A stretch of 64,000 nt of DNA. It comes from Dryas octopetala. Its lineage: Eukaryota; Streptophyta; Magnoliopsida; Rosales; Rosaceae. Where the stretch lies: positions 1,984,001 to 2,048,000 of the forward strand of contig OY992832.1 in the NCBI GenBank assembly GCA_963921425.1. The letters run 5' to 3'. The translations under genes and the position numbers were made by a program. Numbering within the stretch: the first letter of the stretch is position 1; every line of letters starts with the position of its first letter. The notes below the pieces were generated by a model. That model did no database searches. It saw only the letters and a program-made list of their open reading frames with translations, and was not told the DNA's origin. Below, piece by piece: positions 1 to 14,933 of the stretch.

Positions 1-133
1 ATGGAACAATAAGTGGACTATTTTAGTAATTTCCTCTATATAGAATGTCAATTAATGCTTTTTCTCTGTATTAATTTCTTTCATATGTTAAATATGTTTG
101 TTATATAAATTAGTGAAACTCATAAATCTTGAG

Positions 134-233
134 TTTTTTTTTTTTTTTTTTTAATTTAAGAGGAGGGGAAATCAAACTTGAGTGCAGAGGGGCAAACTCT
201 ACGTCCCTTCTAACTGAGCTACTCACCAACTAC
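134..233 (-). mobile_element. tRNA-derived SINE-like element
   Basis: Read on the minus strand, this stretch has a tRNA-like head with an A-box-like motif (TAGCTCAGTTAGAAGG). About 30 bases later comes a degenerate B-box (GTTTGATTTCC), and the element ends in an A-rich tail, seen as the T run at 134-152 on the plus strand. Head, two Pol III boxes and a poly(A) tail are the layout of a plant SINE. The B box is mutated and I could not define target-site duplications, so this is probably an old copy. Confidence 0.5.
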
Positions 234-703
234 AAAATGTGATCCCATATATCTCAAGTTAACTTAAGGATTAAGTTAGCATGAGATGCGTGCACATCCA
301 ATTTAAATCAGCTCAAACATTTGAACATGGTCAAAACGTTTGTTTTGTTCTTGTCACACTCATCAAGAACTTTGCATATGTAAATGCTTGAGCTTTTTTT
401 TTTTTTTTTTTTCCAATAATTCTCTAATTGAGCTTAGTTCTGATACATATATACTGTCAAATATGTTTATGGGTATCAGAGATGATCAATAATACAATGT
501 ACAGTAAATTTAAATTAATTAGATAAAAGTTGAAGCAACTGGATTGAACGTTCCCGGTTCAAGGACATTTTAGCCATCCTTCATTTGACATCGAAGTATG
601 GGTCCGACTTTGACCTAACCGTCCCTTTGATATGAGGCTGATTTCCAGCCCAGAAATATTGGTCCAAAATCATGTGCTTCCTATGGCTTACCAAAATTGA
701 AAA

Positions 704-891
704 AAAATTTGGAAAGTACTTAAGTACTCATAAATGAATATCAAAGTTGTCCTTACAACCAATTACATGAGCCCATGATGGGGCCCACCACCTTCTCTTT
801 CATGGTGGACCTCATTATGAACTTATATGATTGGTTGTGAGAACAAACTTGTACTCATTTCTTAGTACCCAAGCACTGTTCAAAAAATTTT
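704..891. repeat. Short palindromic MITE
   Basis: The two halves are imperfect inverted copies. The left half has AAATTTGGAAAGTACTTAAG, a TACAACCAAT motif and a GGGCCCACC centre. The right half read backwards has the matching AAATTTTTTGAACAGTGCTT, CACAACCAAT and GGTGGTGGG. I did not find a clean target-site duplication, so the superfamily is not assigned. Confidence 0.5.
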
Positions 892-1809
892 GAGTGTGTT
901 TGGTACAGTTTTTTTTTTTTCTATTTTAAATTACTTTCTGCCAACGGTTAGACCAGGTCTAATGTTCAGGGTTCATTTTCCATGTAACCTAAAAGGGTTC
1001 GGATATTTCCTTGGAGTCCCTAAATTGGTACGATTTTTTTTTTTTTTTTCCAAATGCACCTAAGGCTTTTCTCGACAAAGTCAAAGTCGAGCCAAAGTCA
1101 CCTAAGGAGAGGAGAGAGCCAAAGTCGAGCTTTCCTCATGGACATCAGACTATCATATATGTATTTTATCATTGAAGTTATAAATCCCCGTTACAAGTTC
1201 ATTTTAACAAAGCAATCGTACAACAAGGATTTACTAGCTTATTGGTCCTTGTTTAGGTAGGGGCACCTTCATTGTTTCATATCTTAGGCTCTAATCGAAT
1301 TTGTGGTGAACGTATTAAATTGTGATTAATTTCTTGCAAAAGTGACACCTCATTTTATACTGGTAATATAATACATTTAAGTTTTGGGTTGGTGTAGTAA
1401 TGTACGTTAAGCAAAAGTGAGATTTTGTTTTCTTTGCTTACAGTATAGATCTCGTACGTGCTCATGAAGAAGTGAAATAATTAATTGATGTGTTTTACTT
1501 TGTCCACAATAAACGAAATATATAAGAGAAGTTAAATTAAAATTAGGGGCCGGTAAACAAGGGTGCGAATTGTTAGGCTTGAACTACGGGTCAAACAAGA
1601 AAGAGTTATCTTGTTTATTTAGTCTTTTTGCTAACCCTGTCAGAACAGAGAAAGTGGAAATGGATGATTGTCCATTTATTTTTTTGCATGTCGAGATGAT
1701 CATCCTTACTTAAATTAAATAGGATCCTCATATCTAAATATGCCCTTATTTTAGGTTTTTCTTCTTTTGTTTATCTAACACTATTGTCAATACAGTTTCT
1801 TAATTAGTA

Positions 1810-2020
1810 GTACTAGATATCCCACAATTTAATATCACAATTTTATACCACCTTATGTGGCAACTTACATGACATTCATACATTAGACACTAAAAAATAA
1901 AAATAAAAACCTAAAAAAGAAAAAAAAAACCTAAAAAAGAAAAGAAAAACTTTGTCTAATAAAGTAATAACACTTGAGATGGTATACAAATATGGTATAA
2001 AAATGTAGTAAATATAGCAT
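1810..2020. repeat. MITE with TA flanks, copy 1
   Basis: The right end reads ATGTAGTAAATATAGCAT followed by TA. The left end begins GTACTAGATATCCCACAATT after TA. The outer 30 bases are inverted relatives of each other, with a shared motif ATTTTATACCAC / GGTATAAAAATGT. A second member of the family lies at 6803-6968. The interior is A-rich and non-coding. Confidence 0.5.
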
Positions 2021-3155
2021 TATTCTTTCTTAATTGATGCTAGGCTCCATCATACAATGGGGTTTCTTCCAAAAGATATATATACAGAAGGAGTGATGAA
2101 CGTACCCCACAATATGTCTCATTTAAGATTTTATGATCTGGTATATAGTTAGTTACATGATTATGATAATGAGATCGATTACGTGCGAAGAAAAGATCGA
2201 AAAGGCACAAAGGAAAAGGAAATTACCATTCTTTGTATCCCTAAATGCAGTCCTTATTTTGTACATGAAAAAATTAAACATTTCAGAAATGGGAACCTAA
2301 TTTGAGGAACAAGTAGAGTACAGTACTTGAGGCACCACCTAATTAATTAATTAAAGAAGAAAAACCGTGCCCAAAGAATTTAATCTTCATGATCGATCCA
2401 ATTTCAAGCAATCCCAGCTGGCTATTGAGGTCTGATATGACACATGACTGCCTTAAGGATTCACACAAGTCGTCAGTCGTCACAGCTATTCACACATGCA
2501 CAAAAAATGAGACTTCTGATCATATTGAGGTTTGAGATGATGAACTAATTATATATTAGTCTAGTAGTAATTTTTTTTTTCTTGTTGATATATATAGCTC
2601 AAAGTCCAAATAAAAAAAATAAAGAAAAAAGTCGATCGCAGGATTCACAAGCGTTGCACTAGTTAGCTAGCTAGTACTCTTCCTGCTTAAAGAAAAGATA
2701 TTTTCATATTTATGTTATCTTAATTAAGCTTCAAATATAAAACTTTTAAAGCGACATTTAATAATTAAAAATTGATATGAAGGACCAACAAAAAAAAAAA
2801 TAGGCACGGAAGCTAGCCAGATGAATGATTACGTTCCTTGTAATAACTTCATCCTAGATATGGGTTTTGAGGTTGTTGGGTCCTAAACAAGCTAATTTTG
2901 TAATGGGAATTAATATCCTTGACTTGGGTTTTACCCCCCATTTAGGACTTAAGTAACCCTAATTTTGTTTTTTTGGTATTAATACCCAAAAGAAATTGAA
3001 TGTAATAAATGTGTGACTTCAGTATTATGACTTCATAAATATAAAAATGTTCGTGTAAAATGAGACTTTACACTCATGTCAAAATAGTGTAAAAATAAAA
3101 GCATAACAAAATCCTCGGATGCTATCTATATCACCTACTTGGATAATAAAATAAG

Positions 3156-3650
3156 GGCTTATTCACACCATTGCCTCCTGTGAGATACACTTTTTTTCAC
3201 TTTGCCTCCTGAAACTTAAATCCTCTCAATTTGCCACCTGAACTTCACACAGTTGTTGCAAAAACCCTATGCCGTCAACTCTGTCAATTTTTCCGTTAAA
3301 ATAGCTGACGTGGCACCTATATGGCATGAGTGAGACCCTTTTTTAGTTATGTAAGATCCATGTGACAAAAAAATAATAAAAAAAATTTTTAAACTAAAAA
3401 ATAATAAAATCCATGTCAATTTTTTATAATTTTTTTTGTCCACATGGATCTTACATAACTAGAAAAGGGTCTCACTTATGCCATATAGGTGCTACGTCAG
3501 CTATTTTAACGGAAAAATTGACAGAGTTGACGGCATAGGGTTTTTTGCAACAACTGTGTGAAGTTCAAGTGGCAAACTGAGAGGATTTAAGTTTCAGGGG
3601 GCAAAGTGAAAAAAAATGTATGTCACAGGGGGCAATGGTGTGAATAAGCC
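3156..3650. mobile_element. Palindromic MULE-type MITE
   Basis: The element starts GGCTTATTCACACCATTGCC and ends with its inverse. Each arm is roughly 230 bp and highly similar to the other, leaving a short AT-rich centre. It is flanked by a perfect 9-bp direct repeat, TAAAATAAG, at 3147-3155 and 3651-3659. Long terminal inverted repeats and a 9-bp duplication are Mutator-like traits. It has no coding capacity, so it must have moved in trans. It resembles the ends of the Pack-MULE at 41689-43614. Confidence 0.85.
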
Positions 3651-3705
3651 TAAAATAAGAGATTCTTCAATCATTTTCTCATACCCTTTTCTTTGTTTCT
3701 TATAA

Positions 3706-4253
3706 GAGGAAATTACAGATTTGGTCCACTTATTTTATACCTAGTTTAATTTTGGTCAACGATCTTTTTTAAGTTCTGTTTTGGTCCACTAATTGTTTCA
3801 TTTGTTCAATAAAGATCCAGATTTGTGACTTTAAATCCTTTGGGTTGTGTTTTCTTTAATTATAATTGAAGTATAAGTTATATGTCATCATTTTTTAGTC
3901 ATAAAAATAAATTTGGAGTATTATAATCTAAGAGAATTGAGATTGGGTGAAGTTTGAAAAATTGGCAGTTTCGGATACCCTACTTTGGGGTAAATTATCT
4001 TGATTTTTAGAACTCCAATTTGAATAATCTTTATATGGTTGTAAAGAAGAAATGCATAACTTTAAAACAAGTATATGTTTGCTGAATTTGGGTGAAATTT
4101 GATAGGGTAAAAGGCAGGCCAAATTTGAGAAAACAAATCTGGATCTTTATTGAACAAGTGAAACAATTAGTGAACCAAAACAGAACTTAAAAAAAATTGT
4201 AGACTAAAATTGAAATAGGTATAAAATAACCGGACTAAATCTGTAATTTCCTC
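3706..4253. mobile_element. Second palindromic MULE-type MITE, at the LBD15 core promoter
   Basis: The termini are GAGGAAATTACAG and its exact inverse CTGTAATTTCCTC. The first ~120 bp of each arm are inverted copies (GTTCTGTTTTGGTCCACTAA against its inverse near 4170). A perfect 10-bp direct repeat, TTTCTTATAA, flanks it at 3696-3705 and 4254-4263. This fits a Mutator-like element. It ends about 46 bp upstream of the TATA box of the LBD15-like gene. The ORF on its minus strand is not a gene. Confidence 0.85.
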
Positions 4254-4299
4254 TTTCTTATAATATAACATTGACCTACTTCCCTTGTGTACCTTGCCT

Positions 4300-4305
4300 T
4301 ATAAG
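4300..4305 (+). promoter_or_regulatory. TATA box of the LBD15-like gene
   Basis: TATAAG lies about 320 bases upstream of the start codon. The intervening leader is split by an intron (4394-4610, GT-AG), so the transcription start would fall near 4330. It sits just downstream of the MITE ending at 4253. Confidence 0.55.
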
Positions 4306-4622
4306 CACTATTTTCCCCCATTCTCAAACTTTCTTTTCTTCATCCTCTCTTTGCACCCAATTTTCTTCCACAAAAGCTGATGTCCAGAAACAGGTACCTA
4401 TTCTTCTGAAAAGGATTGTTTTTTTGGCCATGTTCTGAAAAGGATTGTTAAAGACAAATTAAACCATCTATTTCCACTTTTCGATCTCTTGTTGTTTTCT
4501 CCCTTTTTCTTGCTTCTTATTAATTCTTTTCATGATTGTTTTTGTTCAAATTCTTCTATATATGAATTTTTTCACCTAACTAAATTTGTTTTCTTGTTGT
4601 TTAATTATAGGGAGATCGAGAG

Positions 4623-5528
4623 ATGGAGGAGATGATAGGAAAGAAGATGATACCAAATATTAGAGAATTAACTGATGCAATATCTGCTGATCATCATCAA
4701 ATGGGAATAATGAGTAGGACTAAACATTCATCACTATTTGGTCCTCCAGGGATGACTACTTCTACTTTGAACACAATCACACCTTGTGCTGCATGTAAGC
4801 TCTTGAGAAGAAGATGTGCTGAAGAATGCCCTTTCTCTCCCTACTTCTCTCCACATGAACCCCACAAATTTTCAGCTGTCCACAAAGTCTTTGGTGCAAG
4901 CAATGTCTCCAAGATGCTAATGGTACGCTAATCCATCTCACCCCCTCTAATACTTAATTAGGTATATATATATACATATAAAATTTGATTAATTATAAAA
5001 AATTTGATCGATGTGAGATATACTCGATCTCAACATTTCTACTCTGAATTATATAAAATTTCTTTAATTGGATTACTATTATTGTTTTAGGAGGTGGAAG
5101 AGATCCAAAGAGCAGATGCAGCCAATAGTCTGGTTTATGAAGCAAACCTGAGGCTGAGAGACCCAGTGTATGGGTGCATGGGTGTAATTTCAGCCTTGCA
5201 GCAACAAACTCAATCTTTACAAGGAGAACTTAATGCAGTGAGGGCCGAAATATTGAGGTACAAATACAAAGAGGCGGCCGTCACTAGTCACATGGTTTCT
5301 TCATCTACTCATCATCATCACGCTGCTGCTGCTTTAGTTTCTTCTGGGATGGTGTCCATTGCTGCACCACCACAAGCAATTTCATCATCGCCGCCACCAG
5401 CTCCTCCGTCTTCGGTTGTCTTTTCTTCGTCTTCTTCGTCCTCGGCCTCTTCTAATTTATACACGCCATCTACAAACACAACGGGTTATAGTTCCATGTC
5501 AAGTGACAATATCCCATATTTTGATTAA
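4623..5528 (+). CDS. LBD15: LOB-domain transcription factor, LBD15-like
   Basis: This is a plant-specific DNA-binding protein of 245 residues. Coding exons are 4623-4922 and 5091-5528 (intron GT-AG, phase 0). A further intron, 4394-4610, lies in the leader. The LOB domain spans about residues 52-155. It has the C-block CX2CX6CX3C at C55, C58, C65 and C69, the GAS block (FGASNV, 90-95), and a zipper-like series L136, L143, L147, I154, which marks class I. The tail is rich in Ser, Pro and His, with histidine runs, and is probably disordered. The conserved block and the short N-terminal extension before it match Arabidopsis LBD15/ASL11, a nuclear regulator in the LBD family. The start is the first ATG after the leader intron, with an in-frame second ATG four codons on. 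Domain call near certain; orthology to LBD15 likely. Confidence 0.93.
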
Positions 5529-7637
5529 AATGATAGAGACATAGATAGAGTACTTGCATGCCTTACCCCATTTTAATTTTCTTATATAATTTGTTTTTAT
5601 CTCTTGCTTTAGAGATTAACAATCGTGTTTTATAGCGTAGAAAAATTATTTTGTCTATGGGGGTTGGTTGATATTATATAGATTTTCCCTAATTTCCTTG
5701 TGGATTGTGAATTTGATCAAACTATAGCTAGGAAAATTATAAAGAAACACACAAATTAACTTGGACATTCTAACAACATTAAAACTTCAATTCCCAACCT
5801 GTTATGACTCCAAGTTTTAAGTTCTTTCCATTATTAATACCCAATTTGACAAGGCTTTTTTTCATGGGTCGATTTACTATAAATATTTAGCTAGTTTCAT
5901 GCTCATATGTAATAGGGTTTTGTGAGTGTCTACATTGCAAATTGCGATGTTCTCTCTAGAAAGAACTGAAAGGTGCAATAGATTGTGAGATCTAAAATGC
6001 AGTAATTTGTGGTATATTAATGGTAGAACAAAAACTGCAGATATGTATTATGTAATGGGTGTTTGGGTAGCCGGTAGGCATGGTTTTGTGGAGCAAAACT
6101 TTTAACGTAACTGGTGTATACTTGTATGTGTTTCTCTTATCCTGTAGTAAGTCACATAATGAGAAAAAAACACATATAAAATATATGAATTCGCCACTCT
6201 AAAAGTTTGTTTGTTTATTTATTTATTTTTTTTCCGGTTTTGTGAGGGTGTAATTGTTTAGTAGGGGGTCGGCAGCTGCACGTGTGGGGAATACGCTGGC
6301 TTTGACTAAACTTTAATTAGCTCTACATTATACATCTTAGTCTGTGCCAGTGAGTTAAGACGAATTAAGGACCTGATAGAGTATTAATTAATTAAACTAC
6401 TCTCTTTTTGTTTGCCATAATTAAACTACTCGGAGGGGAGACAAAAGGTATGGAATTGTGAATCCCCATGTAAAGGTTCAAACTTAGTTTATGAATGAAG
6501 ATACTCCCTTTCTTTAATTCCCATGTTGATCATTGACCTCATTAACCCCACTTTGAGCATAACTGCAGTTTTTAGTACTCTTGTAGATTGATACTAACTA
6601 CACAATATTATTGACCCTATAGTACTGCATATTCGCATGCTTGGAAGTTTTCTCTTATATCATATAGTCTCACACTCTCACATATTACTTTGATTGAATT
6701 GTTCATTTGAATTATTAATAATGTAAAATTATGTTTCGGTGTATGATTTAAATCATCAGTCTAATAATATATATAATAACATGCCGAATGTTTAAATCAA
6801 TAATGCTAGTTGTCCCACATTTGTATTCAACCTGATGTGTCATTACTTTACTGGAAGGGTATTTTCTTTTTCTTTTTTAGGTTGTATTTTTTAATTTTTA
6901 GTGTCCAATGTATGAATGCCATGTAAAATGATATAAAATTGTGGTATAAAAATGTGGTAAGTGTAGCATTACTGTATTTAAATTAACAAGAATGTTATTC
7001 GTTGTATCTGATTAGTTTTACAAATTATTTTTTATTTTTTTATTTTTTTTTCAATTGTGGGCTATGCGTTTCACATATATATCGCTTTCTAGGTATATAA
7101 TGTTTGATGCTGGGAAGCAATATAATGATCATCGATGCGTGCCAAATAGGTGTTACATAGCCTTATATGTTTGACCTACTGATGCTGGTAAATTTGGTAA
7201 CATTGTCGATTTGTGACATGCCTTGGAGTTTCTCCTTTCAAAATTAACATACCTTGTGCTATTTGGAGTTTTGTGGTCAGCTACCACCAAATTAATTAAG
7301 GAAACAGGTAGAAGAGAGATATCAGATATGTTCCTTTCACACTTAATAAAATTAGGGTGATATACTGACACATAACAACATATGGGCAGTCAATGATAAT
7401 GCCTACACGTTCTATATTAAGAATTATCTAGTTTGCTTGCCGTGTGGAGCTTAAACTGAGTTCGAAGAGGCATAAAATAGGTATAATATTATAATATACA
7501 ACTAATTTTTTTGAAATAGTTTGACATTTTTTTTTTTGGCCAAATAGTTTGACATGTTATATATTGGTAAACTGGGAATTAGAACTATTTATCAAATGAC
7601 ATCATGTCTAATATGTACAGTAATGAAGCACAATTTA
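5529..7637. other. Intergenic, no gene seen
   Basis: It contains the 3' flank of the LBD15-like gene and one MITE (6803-6968). A 72-codon minus-strand frame at 7153-7371 has no recognisable domain, no splice partner and no clear promoter, so I do not call it. The rest is AT-rich. Confidence 0.6.
6803..6968. repeat. MITE with TA flanks, copy 2
   Basis: It begins ATGCTAGTTGTCCCACATTT after TA and ends ATGTGGTAAGTGTAGCAT before TA. The ends are inverted relatives and match copy 1 at 1810-2020. A TA duplication would fit a Tc1/mariner-like origin, but the termini are not the usual Stowaway sequence, so the superfamily is open. Confidence 0.55.
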
Positions 7638-8072
7638 CACTACAACAAATATAGCTTAAAGCCACCTTGAATTGAAACTAGATTGAAATTAGTGACAATT
7701 CACATTTTTGTAGTCACTAATTAATATTTTGGTTTGTTTTAAAAATTATGGTGGAAAAGATAGTTGCTTTAGGTCCCACTAATTTGTATAATAGTTGACT
7801 AATAAGTGGCATGATAAACATTGAAACAAATAAAAAAAATTAGTGGGATAATTATTCCTTTCCCACTCCAAATCCAACCAAAAGAGACAAAGGGTGAGAT
7901 TAATAAAATTTGATAAATTATTATTTCCCACTTAGACTCAAACTATAGAAGTAATAGTTACAAATCTCCACTATTTGTTAAAAGTGGATTACATGTCCCT
8001 CACTCATTTCCAATAAATATAACACTATTAGACCATTGCCACTAAACATAACCTTAGCCCATTTCCACTAGC

Positions 8073-8688
8073 TAGGGGTGTGTTTCAAAAATGAGGGAAC
8101 GGAAATAGAGTATTTCAATTTTGATCTAAAAAATTTCGGAATGAAATTTTTATTCAAAAAAATTCGAATTTCAACATCTCATTCCAATTTGAAATTTTCA
8201 AATTTCTTTGATTTTTTCTAAATATTACATTTTCAAAATTTTCGGATAATGATGAAATTAATTGCCCCTGATTAAAAAAAAAAAAGCAATTACAAGTACA
8301 AAAATGTGAGTGTTTTTGTTAGAATTTATATTATTATGATACACATATATTTATAATATACATATGTTTATAATTATTCATCGGTTTTTAATATATATAT
8401 ATGTACGTGCATGTTTGAAACATATAGTAGAAAACTAAAAAAATGATAAAATATTTAATATAAATACAAAATAAATTTGGCATAATTTATGAAATATTTG
8501 ATCAGAATGCCTTAGGAAAATTTTGGATTGGAATTTATAGAAACATTCCAATTCCAATCCAATTTTTTTAAAAAAATTTTGGATTTTGGCATTTTCATAT
8601 TTCATATTTGAATCAAACGTTCCAAAATTGGAAATTTTCGAATTGGAATCGGTCGGATTCGGATTTTTCAATCCAAATTACACCCTTA
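8073..8688. mobile_element. hAT-type MITE nested in the CACTA element
   Basis: A perfect 8-bp direct repeat, CCACTAGC, flanks it (8065-8072 and 8689-8696). The ends are TAGGGGTGTG and, inverted, TAAGGGTGTA. An 8-bp duplication with TAGGGGTG-like termini is the hAT signature. The interior is very AT-rich, with degenerate inverted stretches built on GAATTTGAAATTT-like words and no coding capacity. Confidence 0.8.
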
Positions 8689-8879
8689 CCACTAGCTTAT
8701 TCCCATTAAAAAAAGCTCTAAATACTTATTATAGAAAATTTTGAAATTATTTCCCATTATTTCATTAAAATTATTTTTCTATGAATTTATAAAATTGTTT
8801 GTTTTAAAAAGAAATGCTTTTATAAATTGGTTTAAGGTTTTATTTTGACAAAATTAAATGTTTAGATTTTAAACGATCT

Positions 8880-9620
8880 TTTGATCTAGTTGGATAGGGC
8901 TTGGGAGTACGAGCGCATAGACACGAAGAAGATGTGAAACAGAGCTACGACTATCAAGTTTCGGGTATTTTAAGTTAAAGAGCAATTTTGTAAATTTGTC
9001 AGCTAGGGTTTTACTATAAAACCTAACTTTAGCAATTTTTTTTTCTCATTTTCCTCCTTAGCAGCCGCACATCTCCTCTCTCTCTCTTTTCTCTCTCCTC
9101 TATCGTGAGCTCTCTCCGGCCATCTCTTCATTGTCCGGCAGCCAACGCCGGCAACATGGACCCCAATCAACTTATATCTTCCTCCTCTCTCTACTTCTAC
9201 CTTTTGATTGCCCAACAACCCAATGAAAACATGGATTTAAACCAAACCTGAACTGGCCTTCTTCTCTGATGGGTCACTAATTCTGACGACCTCTTGTCAT
9301 CAAGTTGGTCCCGAAATCTTCCCTTGGGTGAGCTGAGTTCAATGGTGTAAACACTCAGCTTGTTCAGTCGCCGTACGTGGTGGTTCGAAACCTTAACAGC
9401 CCCGACTCTCCTCCGTCGTTTCTGGCGATCTAAGCGGTGGATTCCATAGATCTTCATCGAGGTTTACTCCTCTCCTCTGTTTTCATTATAATTTTGTTTC
9501 CTTATAATTTTTCTTTGTTCTCATTAAACTTCTATGTTTTCATTATAATTTTTTTTCCATTTGCAGGTCTCTACTCTCTAGATTGATTTCTGATTTGGTA
9601 TGGTTGTTTTTGTAATATTT
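8880..9620 (+). other. Gene-like leader segment inside the CACTA element
   Basis: Composition changes here to CT-rich, GC-richer sequence resembling a plant 5' leader. There is a TATA-like ACTATAAAACC near 9010, a pyrimidine-rich tract at 9060-9110, a 32-codon reading frame from an ATG at 9155, and a possible splice donor (GAGGTTTACT) near 9460. No protein domain can be recognised on either strand. It may be a captured promoter and first exon of a host gene, or simply element-internal sequence. Confidence 0.35.
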
Positions 9621-10445
9621 TTTAGTTATTTGCAAATTGTACAAATCTATTTTAGGGTTTAGTACAAGTTAATTTTCCGATTATAGTATGGTTGTGGAAT
9701 TAACGTCTGTGCAATATTGGTTCAGAAACTCTCTTTTGTATAGTATAGTATAGATTTGGCATTGTGAAGTTGGTTGAAAAACTCTCTTTTGTATTGTGGG
9801 TATGTTTGTGATGGTTGATGTAATGTACATAGCAGGTTGGTATCTTTATTTGTATTTGTAAATCAGTTGTTTGATGAATGGTTGATATAATCAATGAAGT
9901 TTAATGAAGTTTATGTGATGCTTTCTGCTACTGAATTTCCATTTTATCATTAAGTGTAGCACTAGTGTTTAAGATGTATTAGATGCAAGAAAGGAAAATT
10001 TAAAGGATGATTAATTATAGCAGCTCAATAATCATGCAGTGAGTACTGCAAGATTTAATGGAATGCAGAATTGCTTTTGTAACTAAATGGTATTGTAATA
10101 TTTGAACATTGGTGGGAGAATTGCTTTTATCCACTATTATACTTAAGGTCCTAAAATCCATAGCTAGTATTTATTTAATCTTTTACTAGATTCACCAATA
10201 CATCAACTATATGCAATATTGGTGGAGAAATAAACTGTCAGCAATGTTAGACAGTTTTTGTCTCCAAATTCCACCATTCCAAAAAATTGGTTTGGGTAGC
10301 CACTTTGCCACCCATTTCTCTGCAACCTACTGCGTAAGAGTGACTGCAGGGTGGCTATTGATCCTTCAAACTAATTTTTAGTTGTTGATGCATCAATAAA
10401 TAACATAAACCAATAGTGGATTTAAGAACAAATGGTGTAGTGTTA

Positions 10446-11816
10446 GTAATATACAACGTGTTACAAATTTGGTAATAAGAGACCTTTTTACTTGACCAAA
10501 AAAAAAAAGAGAGACCCTTTCAATATAATTTGGATTAGCATCTAGGTTGCTTGAGTTGTAGCATCTCATCATGCTTGTCCTCACTGAAATATGCACATCA
10601 AAATCTATCCATTAAAATACTAATGCTCATATATATATATATATATGACTATATATGAACCTAATTTCTTTGCAACAAGAGAGTAGGGTACGTAAACAAC
10701 AGGTTTTTTTTTAAAAAAATAATAATAAAAGAGAAGGAATTTCAAGCTAATTAAACAGCTTCATCATCATAGATTTAATATATTAATATGTAGCGTTGAC
10801 AACTTCTAATTAGTTGGATGCGAACATTAATAGCTCCTGCTATGAGGTTTCCTAGATACATTAATAAATATCGATATACAACTATTTTTTATGCTTAATT
10901 AATTCAGTTTGGTGGTTCAACAAAGATGCCTATCATTCTTATCCCAAAAGAAAAAAAAAAACAAAGAAACATATCAATTAGAGATTTATAGTGGCCAATT
11001 CAAAAATCACAAATAAAATTACATAAATAACACCCACATTCTAATAGGGCTGGCCGAGTCGGGCCGACCTGATTCTTTTATCTGGACCCGGGACTGACCT
11101 AGTCCACTGGGCCGTGACAAATGAAAGAGTTGGGTTTCGAATCGGATCCAACTAAAAAAGAATGAGGCCAAGCCCAATTGGGCCACTCTATCAGATGTAT
11201 CCACGTGACCACGTCCAACCGGATAATGGTCTCCCTTGTCCTTGTCCAGTTGTCCTCATGGAGGTGCTGCATAATTTTCTCTGTCGGCTGTTGTTGATAT
11301 TTTTGTATGGCTAGCTCTCTTTCTGCTAAATATCTCTTTTTGATTTCTGGTCTAAGTTAATTGTAGACTTGTAGTTGATGTTCTGCTTTTGGCCTTTGCG
11401 CCCCTCTTTATGAAATATTTTCTGCTTCACAAAAAAAAATAATAATAATGTTTATCATCTTGGACATGTCTGATTGGCTGATTGCCATTATAAATAACTT
11501 TTCAAAACCTGGAAATTGACAACCCACCAACGATTAATTAATAGGTGACAACTAAGGGTTTAGGCAATAAAACTTGCACAAATTGAAGATACCCTTATGA
11601 ATTTATTGAAACGAAACACAAGCTTTATTGGTTGCAAATTTGCAATAATAAAAAACATTTTCTAATTAATTATACTGGCACTCCATTACACACGCTCCTC
11701 ACAAACAAATAATATATATTTGTCCCAACTTCTGGGTCAAATGTCACAACTTAATTTGGTTTATTCATCTAATTATGATAAATTGATGACTAGAGAAAAT
11801 TATGGATCGATCTCCA
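10446..11816. other. Intergenic, 3' flank of PRX-A
   Basis: No gene is visible. It has an (AT)n microsatellite near 10629-10646, a GC-richer patch with GGGCC words at 11047-11190 that could belong to a transposon remnant, and AT-rich sequence leading to the peroxidase stop codon. Confidence 0.55.
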
Positions 11817-14826
<3,010 letters not shown>

Positions 14827-14925
14827 TATAATGATTTGTTTCAAAAGCTAGGTAACTAATTGCTTAACAAGTAGTGATCAGAGAATGAAGAACATGGTGG
14901 TGTAAAAAAGTAGAAATTATAGGGT

Positions 14926-14933
14926 TATATATA
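14926..14933 (-). promoter_or_regulatory. TATA box of PRX-A
   Basis: TATATATA lies about 100 bases upstream of the PRX-A start codon, which leaves a short untranslated leader of normal size. Confidence 0.5.

Larger units (their letters stand above)
236..3155. other. AT-rich upstream region of LBD15, no gene seen
   Basis: There is no credible coding exon. Short open frames here, such as one near 1054-1260, have no recognisable domain and no splice partner. The stretch holds two MITEs (listed separately), several poly-T runs and AT-rich sequence. It forms the distal upstream region of the LBD15-like gene. Confidence 0.6.
7638..10442. mobile_element. Non-autonomous CACTA (En/Spm) element
   Basis: The left end is CACTACAACAAATATAGC and the right end, read inverted, is CACTACACCATTTGTTC. 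After each terminus comes a matching TTAAA-CCAC segment. A 3-bp direct repeat, TTA, flanks the unit (7635-7637 and 10443-10445). Subterminal copies of AGTGAC/GTCACT appear in the first 100 bases. CACTA ends and a 3-bp duplication define the superfamily. No transposase is encoded. Inside are a nested hAT MITE (8073-8688) and a GC-richer, gene-like leader (about 8880-9620). Boundaries are inferred from both ends together; the right end is less well conserved. Confidence 0.65.

Noticed and set aside
9003..9457. Two overlapping minus-strand frames of 71 and 86 codons
   Set aside because: They run antisense through a CT-rich leader-like segment; the basic, low-complexity residues are a composition effect, with no domain or splice signals.
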